Assembly (NCBI RefSeq): GCF_963855985.1
Contig: NC_087091.1
Span: 15,630,154 to 15,694,153 of the forward strand
DNA: 64,000 nt
Origin: Ostrinia nubilalis
Taxonomy: Eukaryota; Arthropoda; Insecta; Lepidoptera; Crambidae
Direction of reading: 5' to 3'
Positions 35,103 to 47,110 of this stretch are shown one piece after another (position 1 is the first letter of the stretch; every line of letters starts with the position of its first letter). The translations under genes were made by a program, and so were the position numbers. The notes below the pieces were generated by a model. It saw nothing but the letters and a program-made list of their open reading frames with translations. It was not told where the DNA came from and ran no database searches.

Positions 35103-35884
35103 TCATCATCACAACACACACATAAAAATATGCTCACAGAAGCAAATCACACCGCAGCCTGCTCAAGCCACGCCACGGTATAAAAAACCTTATTAAAAGA
35201 GTACTTAGGCAAAAATCCATCAAAACACCGTTGTCTTCTGTCGTATCAATTGTTTACGCATCGGTTTTCGCACCCAATAAAAACAATCCTGACCCAGTTG
35301 TCTTAATCAGGTCAAGTCTCCATCGCAGCAACTCTTGCAGCTACGTCCATCGCCATTGATTCCGCTAAGCATGGGGTGCGCATGCGGTAAACTGAAACAT
35401 AACCTCCTTCTGGATACTTTTTTTCTCTTTCTTATTACTAAAGTTATGGCTTTGAGACTTACAATCTCTACTAAACTCAACTAAACTTTTTTCCGTGAAT
35501 AACTCCTGGTATAACTGACACATTGACAGTTTCAGTATGGGAAATATGTCAAAATGAATGTTATCTGAGATTAATATTTACTCTTGTTTGGTCGAATACA
35601 CCCTACGTTTCATAATGCTAGTGTTTATCTCACAATCACGCATTATATTACAACGTGACTTCTACTATTATTACGCTTTCGTAGTTCAGTAGCTAAAGAG
35701 TTGAACGCTCTTAACTTAAAAAGTCTAAGATTAGGTAGGAACACTAGGTAGGTAATAATGTGCTGCTGCTGTTCTGTACATAATATGTCACAAATAATAT
35801 AAGGCCAATTTTCGGGTGTCGGTATTTTGTACGAAAAAATTGTGGTAAAAATATTGATGACTGACGAGTTATTTTCTTTTCCAG
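35103..35884. other. End of the candidate Tet leader intron
   Basis: No coding signal; it ends in the acceptor TTTTCTTTTCCAG. Confidence 0.4.
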
Positions 35885-36563
35885 ATTGGTGCAGGCCGCC
35901 CGGATAGCATCGGCCAACATCAAGACCCAGCAACAACAACAACCAAACACGACTACAAACCAAAGCCTCCAGTCATATCTTTCGTTTCGAAAACTAAATA
36001 TATAAGCACTATTTTTTTAACCTTTTAACGATACAACAATCGTACATAGTATACGCTATTCCCAAACAGTACAAATTAATTTAAGTCTGAGTGATCGGTA
36101 TTTATAAGAAGCCTTCGAACAAGCGAAAGAGAATCTATCAACGACCAGTATTTAAACGTTCCAAAATAATAATCGTTAAACGAGTGCACAAAATAATTTA
36201 TCGACCGTTAAATTTAAACGAACCAATTCCTCGAGCATTTTCTAAAAGTCAGCCAAAGATTTTATAAACCCTTAGTCATAAGACTCGTAAGTTAACTGCC
36301 CGTTGTTAAGGACTTTTTACATTATTTATTTCGTAGTGGGCAAACGAAGTTATTGTGATTAGTGTAGTGTAAACCAGTGTGCCGTATAATCGTATTTTAA
36401 GTGCTAAGATAGCAGACTGACTTCACAAGTCGCGGTTTCAGAGTACAAATAATAAGTTCCAGTGCAGTTCCGAGTGTTCAGTACAAGTTAGACTTAGTAG
36501 AGGTTATTTTTGTATGCGTGGTGCGTGCGAGGGCGCGATGAAGAAGCGCTCCAGGCGAGCGTC
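35885..36563 (+). other. Tet: Tet 5' leader exon (noncoding)
   Basis: A strong acceptor (TTATTTTCTTTTCCAG) ends at 35884 and continuous sequence then leads to the Tet start codon. From 35885 to 36513 I found no ATG on the + strand, which is unusual for about 630 nt of AT-rich DNA and fits a translated mRNA leader. The first 39 codons after the acceptor are open in one frame (VQAARIASANIK then a QQQQQ run) and end at TAA; I read this as chance. A TTCAGT initiator-like motif near 36476 could mark a proximal transcription start instead. Confidence 0.55.
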
Positions 36564-36567
36564 ATGA
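36514..36567 (+). CDS. uORF overlapping the Tet start codon
   Basis: The first ATG of the leader opens a 17-codon frame (MRGACEGAMKKRSRRAS). Its TGA stop at 36565 shares bases with the Tet ATG at 36564, an ATGA overlap. This arrangement permits termination-coupled reinitiation or repression of Tet translation. A second ATG inside it (36538) is in the same frame. Confidence 0.5.
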   Translation: MRGACEGAMKKRSRRAS

Positions 36568-37697
36568 GCGAAGCGCTTCGCAGCGAGGCGGGCGACGCGC
36601 ACCTGCCGCCCTTCTCCACCTTCGGCGACATGGCCGACGAGCAGCGCATCCTGGCCGCCGACACGCGTCTGCTCGACCCCGGCTGGGAGTACTACGAGCG
36701 GCACGGCGACACCGTCTCCGTCATCGCCAGCCAGCCCCAGTACCGCCCCTGGGAGTCCATGCCCATCACCGTCAACTCCAAGGATGCCATCCTCAGAGCT
36801 GGCTTCTCCTCTCCGTTAGATTACCAGTCGGTCACGCTGCAGCCCATCGCCAACAAGCTGCCGTCCTTCCAGAGCCAGTTCCAAACGTTCCCCGAGACGA
36901 CCGTCATCCCGGAGACGGGCTTGCCGAGCGTCACGCCCGTGCCCGTCACCACCAGCCCCACGCCGAGCGCGAGTCCTAGTCATATAACGCAACTCACGCA
37001 GCTCACTACGCCGTCGTCTCCCGCGCATCTGACGACCCTCGCGCAGGTGACGCCGCTGTCAACAACCCTGACTACTTTATCGCCCGTCAACGCCACGACG
37101 TTCCACACGCTGACGGCGGTCAACGCCAGGAGCTACCCGATCGTGCCTGCCCCGCTGCAAGCGAGGGAGCTCACGCCCGCCGGCCAGACCTACATCGACG
37201 ACCGGCACATACAGCTGTATCAACCAAACATCGCAACTATCAACGCATTCCCAGCGCAAAACGGGATCCTTCACCAAAATGGAACAATCTTACACCAAAA
37301 TGGAAGCTTAATACAGAACATCCAGAGTCCGACCGTCGTTCATGTGCTGAAGAATGAGCCTTTCGACGTTAAATCTTTACAAGATAAATACACCCCGAAT
37401 GGGTTACATCATAGTAATTTCCAAAATCCAATGCTATTAGACAACGGTTATGAAAAGAAGACGAACGGCTTCGGAAGTGGTTCGTCGCCAACGAGGTCAG
37501 ACTTTAGAAAGAAAGAGAGACGGAAAATGCGTGCGAATAGTTCGGAGTCGGATGGCTCTAATATGGACATCGGGTCTGAGAGCAGCGGGCAGGTGGCAGC
37601 AGTGTCGTCCACCGCCGGCTTCAAGTCCCCGATGCATGGTGCCCCTCAGATGACCACCGGGCCCATGGAGCTAGATGACATTTCCAGCGAAAAACAG
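36564..37697 (+). CDS. Tet: Tet first coding exon (disordered N-terminal region)
   Basis: The chosen start is ATG at 36564, reading MSEALRSEAGDAHLPPF. An in-frame second Met (MADEQRILAADTRLLDPG) at 36630 is another candidate and begins the part that looks more conserved. Codons are strongly GC-rich at the third position to about 37200, then more AT-rich. The sequence has WEYYERHGDTVSV near residue 45 and an S/T/P-rich central tract. HQNG is repeated near residue 240 (ILHQNGTILHQNGS). The C-terminal part is basic and then acidic (RKKERRKMRANSSESDGSN). It ends SSEKQ at a CAG/GTAAGG donor. Unspliced, the frame would continue 27 codons into the intron and stop at about 37781. Confidence 0.8.
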
Positions 37698-40600
37698 GTA
37701 AGGAACTTTACATTTTATTTTATTATAGAGCTCTATTTCTTTCAAGACAAACGTCGTGGATTTTATCGCTCCAAAACGTAATTTCGCGAGTAGATAAATT
37801 GATGCTGATAAGATCCGCCGACGTCCTAACTTTTTATTAATTCGTCTCGACTCCGCCAGAAGTACGACTTTGATTGCCTTTGCTATTACTTGTAGCGAAT
37901 TTCCGTGGAGCATTATGATTTTAAATTAAGTTAGTTAGACGTACGCTAATGCTGGTTTCGCGGTACAATAAAATCGGGAACGTCAACTAATCCCGCTCTC
38001 CGCGAATTGGCGAATTGCGTAAACAAGACTCGCGGGGATTGCGAATCCGACTATATTCCACGAAAGATATGAGAATTCCCAGAATTTCATCCGACTACAC
38101 GCCGTAGAAAGTGGATATTCGAGAGATCCCGAAAAAGAGAAACTTTCCCCGTAATTCCACCTTTTATTATTCGGGGAGCAGTTTTTATTCCCGGGCCCGA
38201 GTTGCGAAATGGCCGAACTCTCTGTCTTCGCGGCTATAAATTTAATAGTTAGCCGATTCTCTTGCTCCGCCAATAAATTAACTTCCTCTCTCGTTTAAAA
38301 CACAAATTAAAGTCGGGCGATTTACGCGTGTCCTGCTTAGAAAATTTTATGACTTCCATTCAAATTTGGGAAATGCAATTAGGCAGTTTTGAGGAGTCGG
38401 TAGCGAAGTTTGCTGATTTAATTGTAATAATATTCCTGTATTAAGCGGGGATTATGATATCTTTATTGGGAAGTTTCTTTTCATTAAGTTACGTACAGTT
38501 GGCAATTGTTTTAACAATTCATAATTGCTGGCAGCGGCGGTAGTAAAAAAACATCTAACTCTGAAAGGTCCAGAGTCCGGGCGACATTCCACACAATAAA
38601 TGTCAACGTATCCAAGTCCTTAGTAATAGAGGAGCACCTTTAGCAGCTGTCGTGTATTACCTATTCGTGTAATTATTATTGCAGAACGTTAATTTGCCAA
38701 TTGTTTAGATGTTAGTTTACATAGTGACTACAAGAAACTAGTGACTAGTTAGAATTGTCTGTTTATGTAAGTAATTAACTCTACATCTTTGCAACTTTTA
38801 AAAGCTCGCATATTCATAATTGTCACCTGTGTTTTCTCACATATTTTTAGCCTCGATGCATCATACAGAGGCTCCTTTATTTATATTATTTTTCTATCTA
38901 AACTCAGTAGCTAGATAACACTTAAACGCGCACTTAACTGATGACATTATGACAAATGCCGGCGGCTTATTATAGATCACCGTTGATTAATCAAGATGTC
39001 CTGATTAGGGTCTCACTGAATATTTTTCCAACTAGTGTAGCGTTAAATTGCTTATAATTTTATTTATTGGGCACAGTCGGCTTTAGAAATAAGCTTCCGT
39101 TATTATTTTATTCATTATTCTCTTTACTTTGTAAATTCATTAATATTTCAGCAGGAACTTAGACTTTCAACAGAAAATTCAATTACAATTTTTTACTAAA
39201 ATTTGAAATCTACTTAAAGTTCAAGGCGTAGCACGAAATTGTGTTTAAATGAAATGCAAATCTTACATAAAAACCAAAATTCGGCCAACAGACTCACTTG
39301 CATTTTGTTACAATATTTGTACACTAAATCAAATTCAAAAATTCAAATTCAAAATATTTATTGCTTACTAAGTGACAATGGTGTAAATTACATAATATAC
39401 AGGAGCTTAAAAACTTAGTTACCTGAGTGGTATCGCAATAGAGTATGTGGCTATTATTTTAAACATTAATAGTAGTATTATTAATAAAATTTACCACTTC
39501 CCACCTAGTGACGATCTGGTGAAGGTCGCTGGAAGAACCTGGATGCGAGCAGCGTAAGACCGGTCGTTAGGGAAATCCTTAGGGGAGGCCTTTGTCCAGC
39601 AGTGGACGTCATTTGGCTGAAACAAATGAACGAACGAACGATTATCACTTTTCATAGAAGTATCATCTATTCTAAACGATTAGTTTTCAAAACTTTTTAT
39701 GCTCAAAAGCATTTTAGCAGGAAATGTTGCATGTTCTGCCATATCTGTCACCGACTGTACAAACGCGTAGAACCAGTTGCAACCAGTTACCTCGGGGTAC
39801 CGCGTGTCGTCAGCCTTTAATCGATCATGAGGATAGTTAATCACTCATTATGACTGATATTCATGAAGTAGCCATTATTTGAGTTGCTATCGGCTAGTTA
39901 AGAAAATAGTTCATACAGCTTTTAAGCTTTTCAGTCGTGTGCTGCCTACCTTTGACTAACCTAACTTTGACGGTAACTATGACGATAACCGGTGTTTTTT
40001 GTATCGAGTTTGACAGATTTTTGACGTTTGTCAAAGTTAAAGTAAGATGATGCAACCCAGCCTTAGTCTGAGCTAGATCTTACGATATAGATCCTTCTTT
40101 GTAACCTTTGTTATCTTATTTTTCTGGCTCTCATTGAACATTATCTTTAAAAAAACTGAGAAATGTTAACAGATTACTCGTATGTTTGGAAGTTCCGAGG
40201 CTTTTTTTTTCATGAAAAACTAATCAACTAGATGACCGTATTTAAAAAAATACATTACTAGTTTTCCACTAATTTTACCAATTAAAAAAAAACTCATTAA
40301 AAAACTCATTTATTTCTGTAAATAGGCTTAAATAAAGCACTTTTACACGTCCCAGTATTAACCCTACCACTGCTTCAGGACAATAAATGGGCCAGTGCTG
40401 AGAAGAAGCAGCGCAAGAAACTCAGTCACTATTGTCTGTAATTTCGGAACATACAACTCAGCTATTAACTTTATGAAATGGCTATATTAACGACTTAAAG
40501 AAAAAGCTTACATTATTAAATCAACATTTGTGCTACTATGGTTGGCTAATATCTACACTCCCCCTGATAGTATATATTGCTGTTTGATAGAAATAAAGAT

Positions 40601-43600
40601 CTAAATGGCACGTAGCATTCTTACGAGGTTTTAAAAGCCCATCTTCGTAAAAGCAGGTGCTATGACTATCCAGATTGTTATCCAGTGATGGATCAGTGCG
40701 AACTCAGTGATAAAAAACATTAACAGATAGATTTAAATTACTTTTAATGGCAAGACGTTAGAAGGAAAAAATATCTAGATGCATTACTAATAATAAATTA
40801 AATTAACCTTTTGAGAGAAATATAGTAAATTATTTTCTAATTAACGGCAATATTTACCGTTGTCTTAGTTTTATTAAGGTTCTTAATGTTAAAAGCTTAA
40901 TAAAGTAAGCTTTTTACTCAGAGCTTCGGTATAAAGCAAAAAGTTATAATTATTAAGAAATTAAAAACGAAAATGTTATAAAGTTGGAATGCGAGGTGTT
41001 CCAAATCAGCAATTAGGATCTGTTGTAACGCTAGTAGCTGAAAAAGGGTTTCTATAAAGTCTGCATTACAGATAATATTTTAGTTTTTCAATTTACAAAA
41101 CTTTGAAAGGGAATAAACGCATGATCTGAGCCTTATAATTACTGAATTTAGCATACAGCATAAAACATAATAAAAGCTCCGTTCTTCGAGAGTACAGGCG
41201 ACGGCATATCAAGGTAAACACTGTAGCTCTTATGTTGTTGTAAGAAATGCGATATTGCAACAAAAGTGTGTAGTCTGTATTGTACAAATCGAGATTACAT
41301 CAATGCACTCATTACATACACGCGAAAGTTTAAAAATTGCGATTTCCAACTAAAACAAAGTCAAATTGAAGGGGTCAGGCGACGTTCTAAGAATATAACG
41401 TTAACAATGTAACGCAGGTTCGTTTTCGGTAATTAATACAGCCAACACCCGTATAGCGGTGTTAATATTTCAATTAACCAGCTTGATGTATTCCAATGAA
41501 ATTGTTTTAATTAAATTGAGCCGTTTCTCAATTGGTCTATCTGATCTTGCTTTGGAAAATGTCCTCTGTGTTTTTGCTTTAGCCATAAAATAATGAAGCC
41601 TATAAACATTCATGTTTGTTTATGATTTTACCAGTCTTTATTTAAACGATGTCTTCCAACATTAAAAATTATACAAATATCTTTGCAAATGTAAGCAAAA
41701 AAAATCCCTTTTACGTATTCACAGGTGTTGGTTTTTAATTTTTAATTGACCGACCCAGAGTTCTAAAATTGTCTCGATGTTGAAATTCTAAGTTCCTGTT
41801 GTAAAATGAAAATGTTTTAGCTATATTTAGGCCCGGTACAAAACAATAATAAGGTATTTTCATTGTTTAATACATTAGACATCAACGCTTCACGAATTCA
41901 AATTCAAATTCAAAATATCTATACAGCAGCTATTTCCCTAATTCAGAGAAAAACAAAACTGTCATATATCACTTTATCCACGAAATAACTAGTTCGTTCA
42001 CTTAAGGCTTTTACAAATATCCTATGCGAAAGAAACTTAATGCCTATAAAAATAGAGTCTATTTTGCTTTATCACCCACTTATCTTTCTACTCATTACCG
42101 AATGACTCAAAGGCGGGAAAACCATTGTGTTCTAAGAAATAACAGACTTATACAAGTGTGGATGTGTTTTTTATTACTATACGAGAATAATACGTTGACT
42201 TATTGAACCACAATAAAGTGCGGTTGTGGGTTCAAATCTCACATGGAACAAATGATAACTTTGTCCCGGAGTTTAAGATGCTTACTTAGTTTATTAAGTA
42301 GTGGCAAAATTAAATGATACTATTAAACATGACTATGTATAAAGACTCCGCCATAAAAAATAAGTGTTTTGTCAACATCGTCATCTCATTTATTCTTTAG
42401 ACACATGCTTATAATTCTAAATTAAGAACATTCTTGATATTTACCCGATTAGATAAAAAAGCACCATCTGCTTGACCGGATACCACGCGATTAGGACCGC
42501 TATTTCTGTCCTTATTTAACATGCAACTTAATAAAAACCCACTTTTCACGTATCTATTACTGTAAATAACACCTACCGTGTGCGCCAATTAATTAAACTT
42601 GAAGCTTACAAAGTAACCTAAGATAAATTGGAACTTTAATGAAGGCGCAGTAAAAAGTTTAGTTAACATTCTCATGTATCAAGAAAAGAAAAATACTTGT
42701 AGATAAATTGGCCAGTAACTTTAGTTTAAGTTTTTTAATATGACGGCAAAATGTATTTATTTAATAGAAAACGTATTACTAATCTATATACAGTGTGAGT
42801 CACGTTAAAGTGTACATATGAAAATAGATGAAACTAGACCTATTTTTATCGACAAAAAAGAGGTCAAAAAATTTTTGAGATTTTTTTTTAATTTTTTATT
42901 GAATTTTTTTTCTTCCAATTACTTATTGTAAAGAAAACGTAATAACTTTGAAACTAAGCGGTATATCCTGATAAAATAAAAACAGTAATAATGCTAAATA
43001 ACAGGCAATACTAAAAAAATACATAAAATACACAAAAAAGGCCAACAAATAACAAAAAATGATACTTTTTGAAAAAAATCTGCTTTTAAATTCGTGTTTT
43101 TTTGGTTATTTGATAAATTTCTCCAAAAAATGCCCCTATAACCGGTGGTTTTTACTACTTTGTATTATTCTCTATCGTATTACCTTCGTAAAACCAAAAA
43201 TCGCATGTCTCTATCCCTATCACAACATTTGCAATGATCGTTTGAACTAAGCCTCTCCGGGCGCGCTATTCAACGCTTCGTTAACAACGAAACTGAAAAT
43301 GGCTCTAGATTTGTAATTTAGATAAAGACAAGTTAAATTGAAATAAAAACAAAAGATTTCGAAGTATAATAAGCATTTTAGTTAAAATTAAAATTTTCTC
43401 TACCTGCAGGCGGAGAATAATGTTGTGGCAGGCCTTTGTTCAAACGCTCATAGCAAATGTTGTGATAGGGATAGAGACATGCGATTTTTGGTTTTACAAA
43501 GATAATACGATGGAGAATAATACAAAGTAATAAAAACCACCTGTTATAGGGGCATTTTTGGAGAAATTTATCAAATAACCAAAAATCCACGAATTTAAAA

Positions 43601-45990
43601 GCAGATTTTTTTGAAAAAGTATCATTTTTTATTATTTGTTGGCCTTTTTTGTGTATTTTATGTATTTTTATAGTATCGCCTGTTTATTAGCATTATTACT
43701 GTTTTTATTTTATCGGGATATACCGCTTAGTTTAAAAGTTAATACGTTTTCTTTACAATAAGTAATTGCAAGAAAAAAAATTCTATAAAAATTAAAAAAA
43801 AATCTCAAAAATTTTTTGACCTCTTTTTTGTCGATAAAAATAGGTCTAGTTTCATCTATTTTCATATGTACACTTTAACGCGACTCACACTGTATATAAA
43901 AGAAAGTCGTTATTCCACTTATAACTCAAGAACGGCTGAACCGATTTAGCTGAAAATTGTCAGGGAGGTAGTTTAGAGCCAGGAGAAGGACATAGGATAC
44001 TTTTTATCCCGTTCGAAATTAAAAAAAAAGTCTGCTTATTTATTGCCATTAAGGCGGAACAAAGTTCGCCGGGTCAGCTAGTAAAATAATAAAAGTAACA
44101 CGAACACACTTCTTGCTATTATTTTCTGTGAGAATGTAACTTTGATTGCATTTTTATTCCGCACAATACATTGAACTTGAAGTACAAATGATTACAAAAA
44201 GAAAAAAAGGTTTGTTAAACAAAAAACGGATTAAAAAATAGAGCCGTCAGCTGTTAGAGGAAATAATCCGAGAGCCGACCGGCGCCGGAGATTGTCGAGC
44301 TTTCACGATCATCCACAAAATGGCGGTCTTTTTCTTCCCGCTACACAGCTGTTGCACTTTTTTGAAGAATAAAGTTGAGCATCGATGTGCTGATCGAATT
44401 AGATTTTCGTTTAGTATCATAAAATATGACTAAAGTCATGTTAATCACAATAAATTATAACTGCATGCCTAATCTATCATAATCACAATAAAATTAAAGG
44501 AATCTATATTAAAAAAAACGTTTTATCATAATAATATTTAAACTATCAATGTTATTAAACTTACAACATAAAACTTTAGTTTGAAACATTATTTTACCTA
44601 AATGTAAAAAAATATCGCTGCTTTTTGTATTCAGAGTACTCGTAGGTAACCCATAATGAAGAATAATGACACTAATAACTTTAACATGCAGTTTTGTCCT
44701 TCCAACCTAAAATGGGTCATACATTTGCCAAAAGTCCAGAGCGCTTCGATTGAGTGCGCCCGCGCAAAGCGAGACGGTCATTCAAACGAGTGCAGAATGC
44801 ACCCGAATTGTCTGGCATATAATTGCGGCCATTTTTGTTCAGACCCACTTTCCCAATCTAACTTTTATGCTAACGCAAATAAGGGTCATAATATCCAGGA
44901 ATCGGTTCGTAATAACGGCCCAACTAATGCCGGGACACGCGAGCGAGATCGTCCGATATGCCAATTGGAACAGTTAGCCGTTCGTATTTTTTGCAACAAT
45001 TGCTAAATTGCATTTAATTTAACTTGATAAAATAATAATGAAAACTGATAACGGTGGCATGGCTGCTTGCAAAAAATATGTATAATACAATTACATGTAA
45101 CATATAAAAACACCCGCAATATGCATACTTTCACTTAAAAATGCGTCGAAAAAATATATGTTTTCCGAAGTATAATATAAAAGCTTTCCAATCGTAGTCT
45201 TACAAAGTAAATTCCAAAAAAGTTTTCTGAAAATTTTCTCCGAAATTCTTTTTATCGCGAAAGCTTATGTCTAAGCTTTTCCGTAGCACACAATAGATTC
45301 AGTACAAAGAACGTACATGACGTCGGAAACGCTAGAAGTTCAAAGCTCCCTAACGTAGTTGTCTAGGCGATGTCGAGACGAATATGATCCATTATTTCAT
45401 TAAACGCAAAAGCTCCTTACCAAGGCAAAAAGCTCCGGAATATTAACAAGACAGTTTAGATAACTTGCCATTTTTATTGGAACTGCTTTATGTAGTAAAG
45501 AACGTATAAATTAATGACGTAATTTAGTTAAAAATTTGTTCTCGTAAACTGTATGTCAAATAAAAGCTTTTTAGGCTGAGTTACACCAACTTACTTTTAC
45601 CGTAACTATAAAAAAACACCGGTTGTTTTTTGTATCATAGAGTTTCACAGATTTTTGACGTTTCTCAAAGTCAAAGCAAGATGGTGGAACCCAGCCTTAG
45701 TGTTTAGTCTCTGAAACCGCTCGAAGACTTGACGAAAAGGCTGTATGACAACTTTTAAGTGCAAGAATCTCTCACAGATTATGATATTTACCCATTCAAA
45801 TATTTTTTGCAATGAAACTTCCCTAATAACGCTTCACTTCTAACCACAGACGAAGAAGAAGCGGAAGCGCTGCGGCGAATGCATCGGCTGCCAGCGCAAA
45901 GACAACTGCGGCGACTGCGCGCCGTGCCGCAACGACAAGTCGCACCAAATCTGCAAGCAGCGCCGGTGCGAGAAGCTGACTGAGAAGAAG
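36564..45990 (+). CDS. Tet: Tet 5-methylcytosine dioxygenase (partial: N-terminus and CXXC finger)
   Basis: TET enzymes are nuclear Fe(II)/2-oxoglutarate dioxygenases that oxidise 5-methylcytosine in DNA; in flies Tet also acts on RNA or through its CXXC domain. Two in-frame exons are seen, 36564-37697 (378 codons) and 45850-45990 (47 codons), both ending in phase 0. The second encodes a CXXC zinc finger of the short-linker type found in TET and CXXC4/5 proteins, preceded by basic TKKKRKR. The finger matches my memory of the Drosophila Tet CXXC. The first exon is low-complexity S/T/P-rich sequence with no catalytic motif. The HxD iron-binding motif and the cysteine-rich catalytic module are not in this window, so the remaining exons must lie beyond 64000. 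A CXXC protein without an oxygenase domain is the alternative. Confidence 0.82.
39509..39625 (+). mobile_element. LINE 3' tail fragment
   Basis: GACGATCTGGTGAAGGTCGC continues to GGGGAGGCCTTTGTCCAGCA and GTGGACGTC. It is a degraded copy of the family at 34962. Confidence 0.65.
39952..40066 (+). mobile_element. GGCTGAGTTGCACCA MITE, copy 3 (5' truncated)
   Basis: It shares CTAACTTTGACGGTAACTAT and ATGATGCAACCCAGCCTTAG, but lacks the usual first 15 bases. Confidence 0.7.
40318..40450 (+). mobile_element. Dispersed LINE fragment (ATAAATGGGCCAGTGCTGAG)
   Basis: It matches 51455-51590 over about 110 bp, including GGACAATAAATGGGCCAGTG and AAGCAGCGC. It is a non-coding remnant. Confidence 0.6.
42791..43892. 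mobile_element. 1.1 kb foldback transposon, 457-bp arms
   Basis: The ends CAGTGTGAGTCACGTTAAAG and CTTTAACGCGACTCACACTG are flanked by TA(TATA). Arms 42791-43247 and about 43437-43892 pair almost throughout, around a loop of about 190 bp. The matching ORFs at 43059-43250 (+) and 43378-43590 (-) are the same arm read twice. There is no transposase domain. Confidence 0.88.
43910..44085 (+). mobile_element. RTE-like retroposon 3' tail
   Basis: It has CTGAACCGATTTAGCTGAAA, GACATAGGATACTTTTTATC and AAGTTCGCCGGGTCAGCTAG, a common lepidopteran tail. It starts 18 bp after the foldback. Confidence 0.7.
44730..45005. promoter_or_regulatory. GC-richer intronic block, possible enhancer
   Basis: A unique block with CGCCCGCGCAAAGCGAGACG and GGGACACGCGAGCGAGATCG. 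A 116-codon frame crosses it but has no domain and no splice support. Confidence 0.25.
45573..45699 (+). mobile_element. GGCTGAGTTGCACCA MITE, copy 4
   Basis: From TAGGCTGAGTTACACCAAC to GGTGGAACCCAGCCTTAG, 150 bp upstream of the Tet CXXC exon. Confidence 0.75.
45850..45990 (+). CDS. Tet: Tet CXXC zinc-finger exon
   Basis: Acceptor TTCTAACCACAG, donor AAG/GTTAGT, phase 0 at both ends, 47 codons. It reads TKKKRKRCGECIGCQRKDNC, GDCAPCRNDKSHQIC, KQRRCEKLTEKK. Eight cysteines follow the CxxCxxC / CxxCxxC / C...C zinc-cluster pattern. The KFGG motif of MLL/DNMT1-type CXXC domains is absent, as in TET1/CXXC4/5-type fingers, which are known to bind cytosine-rich or CpG DNA with relaxed preference. 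The exon lies alone between an 8.15 kb intron and more than 18 kb of downstream intron. Confidence 0.93.
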
Positions 45991-47002
45991 GTTAGTTAGC
46001 AGTTTTTTTAAGAATATTAAACATAAACCCCTCGCAAGTTACATTTTAATATGCCCGTGTTACGAGTGGTACACTACAGTGGCGTGGCGGGGTTCGATTC
46101 GGACTCTATGTTCCTTGGATCTCCATTCGGCCGACACCATTGGGTTATTGTCGCTTTATAATATTGTTTTACTAAGTTTTTATCTTGTTAGCGTGAGGAG
46201 TGTAGGTTAAATCTTCAATTTGCCTCTGGGTAAACGACCTGATAATGATGATGAATGAGATACATTTTATGATAACAGTAATTATATGCTGGGACTATCT
46301 ACTCAACTTTTACTAGTTGGGTTTCTTGAAGAACAAACTGTAGATCCTAACTGCAGTTGCAGTGGTGGAAATGAGAGATAACTCTATCTCTATCGCGACT
46401 AACAAGTATGATTTTAATCCTGGACTGAACGAACTTTTGTAGTAAAGTCTGATATAACTCCTGCCAACTCTCGTCATTTACATTATTTTAAAGAGTAATA
46501 GGATGATTGACAATAAACCAACTGTATTAGTGGTATTAGTGTACAACTGTACATAGGTACTTCCAAGTATCGTAGGTACTTAATCCTTATCGATAAAGCA
46601 ACATCTGCAAATAAGCTTGTTAAGTTTAATAGAAGTACTAATCGATACTAGTTTAATGCAACATTGTTCTAATTTATAATTATAAATTGCAGATGGTACT
46701 AACACTTATTTTGCAACTGGTCAATTTAAAAACATGATTTTAATTCATTAAAGTTCATCTATATTTATGTCTTTTTTATAATATTAACGGTAAGTACTTT
46801 CAAAAGAGCTACTAAAATACGTGCCATGCATTATTTTTAAAAATAAAATTTTATTTATTTCCATTTGATTAGGATATTGCAAATTATGTTTTTGAGAAAC
46901 ATACAACCTTCAGGACACGTGAAGTCTTCGAACCGCTTAAGTTTTATTAGACACTATCGGTTAAAGTTATTGTTCTTATAGACACCAGGCAAAATTTCAT
47001 TT

Positions 47003-47110
47003 AGGCTAACTTTGACCGTAACTTTGACGATAACCGGTGCTTTTTGTATGGAGTTTGACAGATTTTTGACGTTTGTCAAAGTTAAAGTAAGATGGTGTAA
47101 CCCAGCCTTA
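47003..47110 (+). mobile_element. GGCTGAGTTGCACCA MITE, copy 5 (internal deletion)
   Basis: TAGGCTAACTTTGACCGTAA lacks the GAGTTGCACCACC segment. The right end GGTGTAACCCAGCCTTAG is intact. Confidence 0.7.

Larger units (their letters stand above)
37698..45849 (+). other. Tet intron between N-terminal and CXXC exons
   Basis: 8.15 kb, bounded by GTAAGG and CCACAG. It contains MITEs, LINE tails, a 1.1 kb foldback and one GC-richer block (44730-45005). No extra exon was found. Confidence 0.65.

Noticed and set aside
35885..36004. 39-codon open frame after the acceptor (with a QQQQQ run)
   Set aside because: Tempting as a last coding exon of another gene, but no matching upstream exon or poly(A) signal was found. 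The leader-exon reading explains it better.
36504..37277. Antisense ORFs over the Tet exon
   Set aside because: Shadows of a GC-rich coding exon; the + strand frame has splice sites and continues into the CXXC exon.
43059..43590. Two ORFs with matching protein text on opposite strands
   Set aside because: Again the mirror arms of the 1.1 kb foldback.
44656..45006. 116-codon + strand ORF
   Set aside because: Sits in a Tet intron, lacks acceptor/donor logic and domains; may be regulatory sequence.
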